A stretch of 64,000 bases of DNA, taken from the NCBI GenBank assembly GCA_937862815.1, contig CALMED010000035.1, forward strand, positions 35,503 through 99,502. The letters are read 5' to 3'. The DNA is from an uncultured Chitinophagaceae bacterium. Lineage in GTDB: Bacteria; Bacteroidota; Bacteroidia; Chitinophagales; Chitinophagaceae. Under the pieces are notes generated by a model. The model worked only from the letters and a program-made list of their open reading frames with translations. It made no database searches and was not told where the DNA came from. Within the stretch, counting starts at the first letter, position 1, and every line of letters starts with the position of its first letter. Below are positions 63,943 to 64,000 of the stretch, piece by piece. The position numbers and the translations under genes were made by a program.

Positions 63943-64000
63943 GCATAACTCTTATAAAAGTATCCGCACGGCCCCTTCAAAAAGCCCCGACCTTTCATTA
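63943..64000 (-). repeat. Part of the next attC-like site (cut by window edge)
   Basis: The plus strand GCATAAC at 63943-63949 reads GTTATGC on minus, the R' end of the site preceding cassette A. Extended, GTTATGCACC here is complementary to GGTGCATAAC at 62122-62131. The inner part of the site lies beyond base 64000, so its stem cannot be checked. Confidence 0.5.

Larger units (their letters stand above)
60528..64000 (-). mobile_element. Integron-type gene-cassette array (distal end; integrase not in window)
   Basis: Three cassettes on the minus strand, in order TIR module, methyltransferase, ester cyclase, are separated by long imperfect inverted repeats. For each cassette the 7-10-mer that begins it (after GTT) is complementary to the 7-10-mer that begins its own attC-like site: GTTATGCACC at 63940-63949 with GGTGCATAAC at 62122-62131; GTTAGCGGT at 61931-61939 with ACCGCTAAC at 61204-61212; and GTTGTGTGC at 61077-61085 with the TTGTGTGC (plus-strand reading) at 60528. 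This pairwise rule is a hallmark of integron cassettes. GC content drops sharply (27% in a sampled line at 62.5 kb). Cassettes: A about 61939-63948, B 61085-61938, C to about 60528. Confidence 0.7.

Noticed and set aside
1..64000. tRNA and rRNA genes
   Set aside because: I looked in the gene-free gaps and saw no cloverleaf-like or rRNA-like sequence; a tRNA scan could still find something I missed.

Overview
The window looks like a chromosomal segment of a Bacteroidota bacterium, most likely Chitinophagaceae-like. This is inferred from several signs: lipoproteins with short signal peptides ending in Cys, DUF2480, DUF2304 and DUF3089 proteins, a FISUMP-type surface protein, a YbeY with the His-to-Asp form of its metal motif, an NrtR-type NUDIX sugar regulator, and a TTTG/TAnnTTTG-style promoter. 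Most of the sequence is moderately GC-rich. A few islands (about 12.0-12.6 kb, 18.5-20.1 kb and 60.5-64 kb) are clearly AT-rich and look acquired.

Layout. 0-1 kb: tandem copies of a small lipoprotein. 1.6-5.9 kb: a minus-strand glycosyltransferase operon (DUF2304, GT2, two GT-C-like membrane proteins). 6-18.5 kb: housekeeping genes (nadD, FeoA-like, ybeY, mnmG, Pif1-like helicase) mixed with a DUF3089 hydrolase, a chromate transporter, a membrane hydroxylase, a CAP-domain protein, an HNH protein and the C-terminal remnant of a CHAT protease. 18.8-31.3 kb: a glycine-zipper lipoprotein, ssb, an RHS-like protein, a caspase-TPR protein, a class A beta-lactamase-like protein, corA, a secreted RidA and small proteins. 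31.5-36.9 kb: a PpiD/SurA-like foldase, a 500-bp gap with a cluster of DnaA-box-like 9-mers, nadA, a methyltransferase and kdsB.

37-53.5 kb is a beta-glucan utilisation locus. A NUDIX/winged-helix regulator is divergent from an eight-gene plus-strand operon, and a perfect 8-5-8 palindrome overlaps the operon's predicted promoter. The operon encodes a clan GH-A glycosidase fused to an outer-membrane beta-barrel, a multidomain surface lipoprotein with three tandem glycan-binding-like repeats, a GH16 laminarinase lipoprotein, a large cytoplasmic (alpha/alpha)6 phosphorylase-like enzyme, a GH30 lipoprotein, an MFS sugar importer and two cytoplasmic GH17 enzymes. No SusC/SusD pair is present, so the fused barrel may be the outer-membrane entry route. 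The inferred flow is surface endo-cleavage (GH16, GH30), entry through the barrel, MFS import, then phosphorolysis and hydrolysis inside the cell.

53.5-60 kb holds a 151/152-bp tandem repeat, a FISUMP lipoprotein, an ECF sigma factor with a membrane partner, and assorted small enzymes.

60.1-64 kb appears to be the distal end of an integron-type gene-cassette array read on the minus strand. Three cassettes are separated by long imperfect inverted repeats. Their end 7- to 10-mers match pairwise exactly as expected for cassettes: each cassette's start signal is complementary to the start of its own attC-like site. A degenerate group II intron (maturase C-terminus plus domains V and VI) ends precisely at the last such site. 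The largest cassette carries a TIR protein, a second TIR-like protein of the ThsB/DUF1863 kind and a single-pass membrane protein. I read this as a candidate Thoeris-like antiphage module and the most interesting item in the window, together with the SusCD-less glucan locus. No integrase gene is visible; if present it would lie beyond the right edge.
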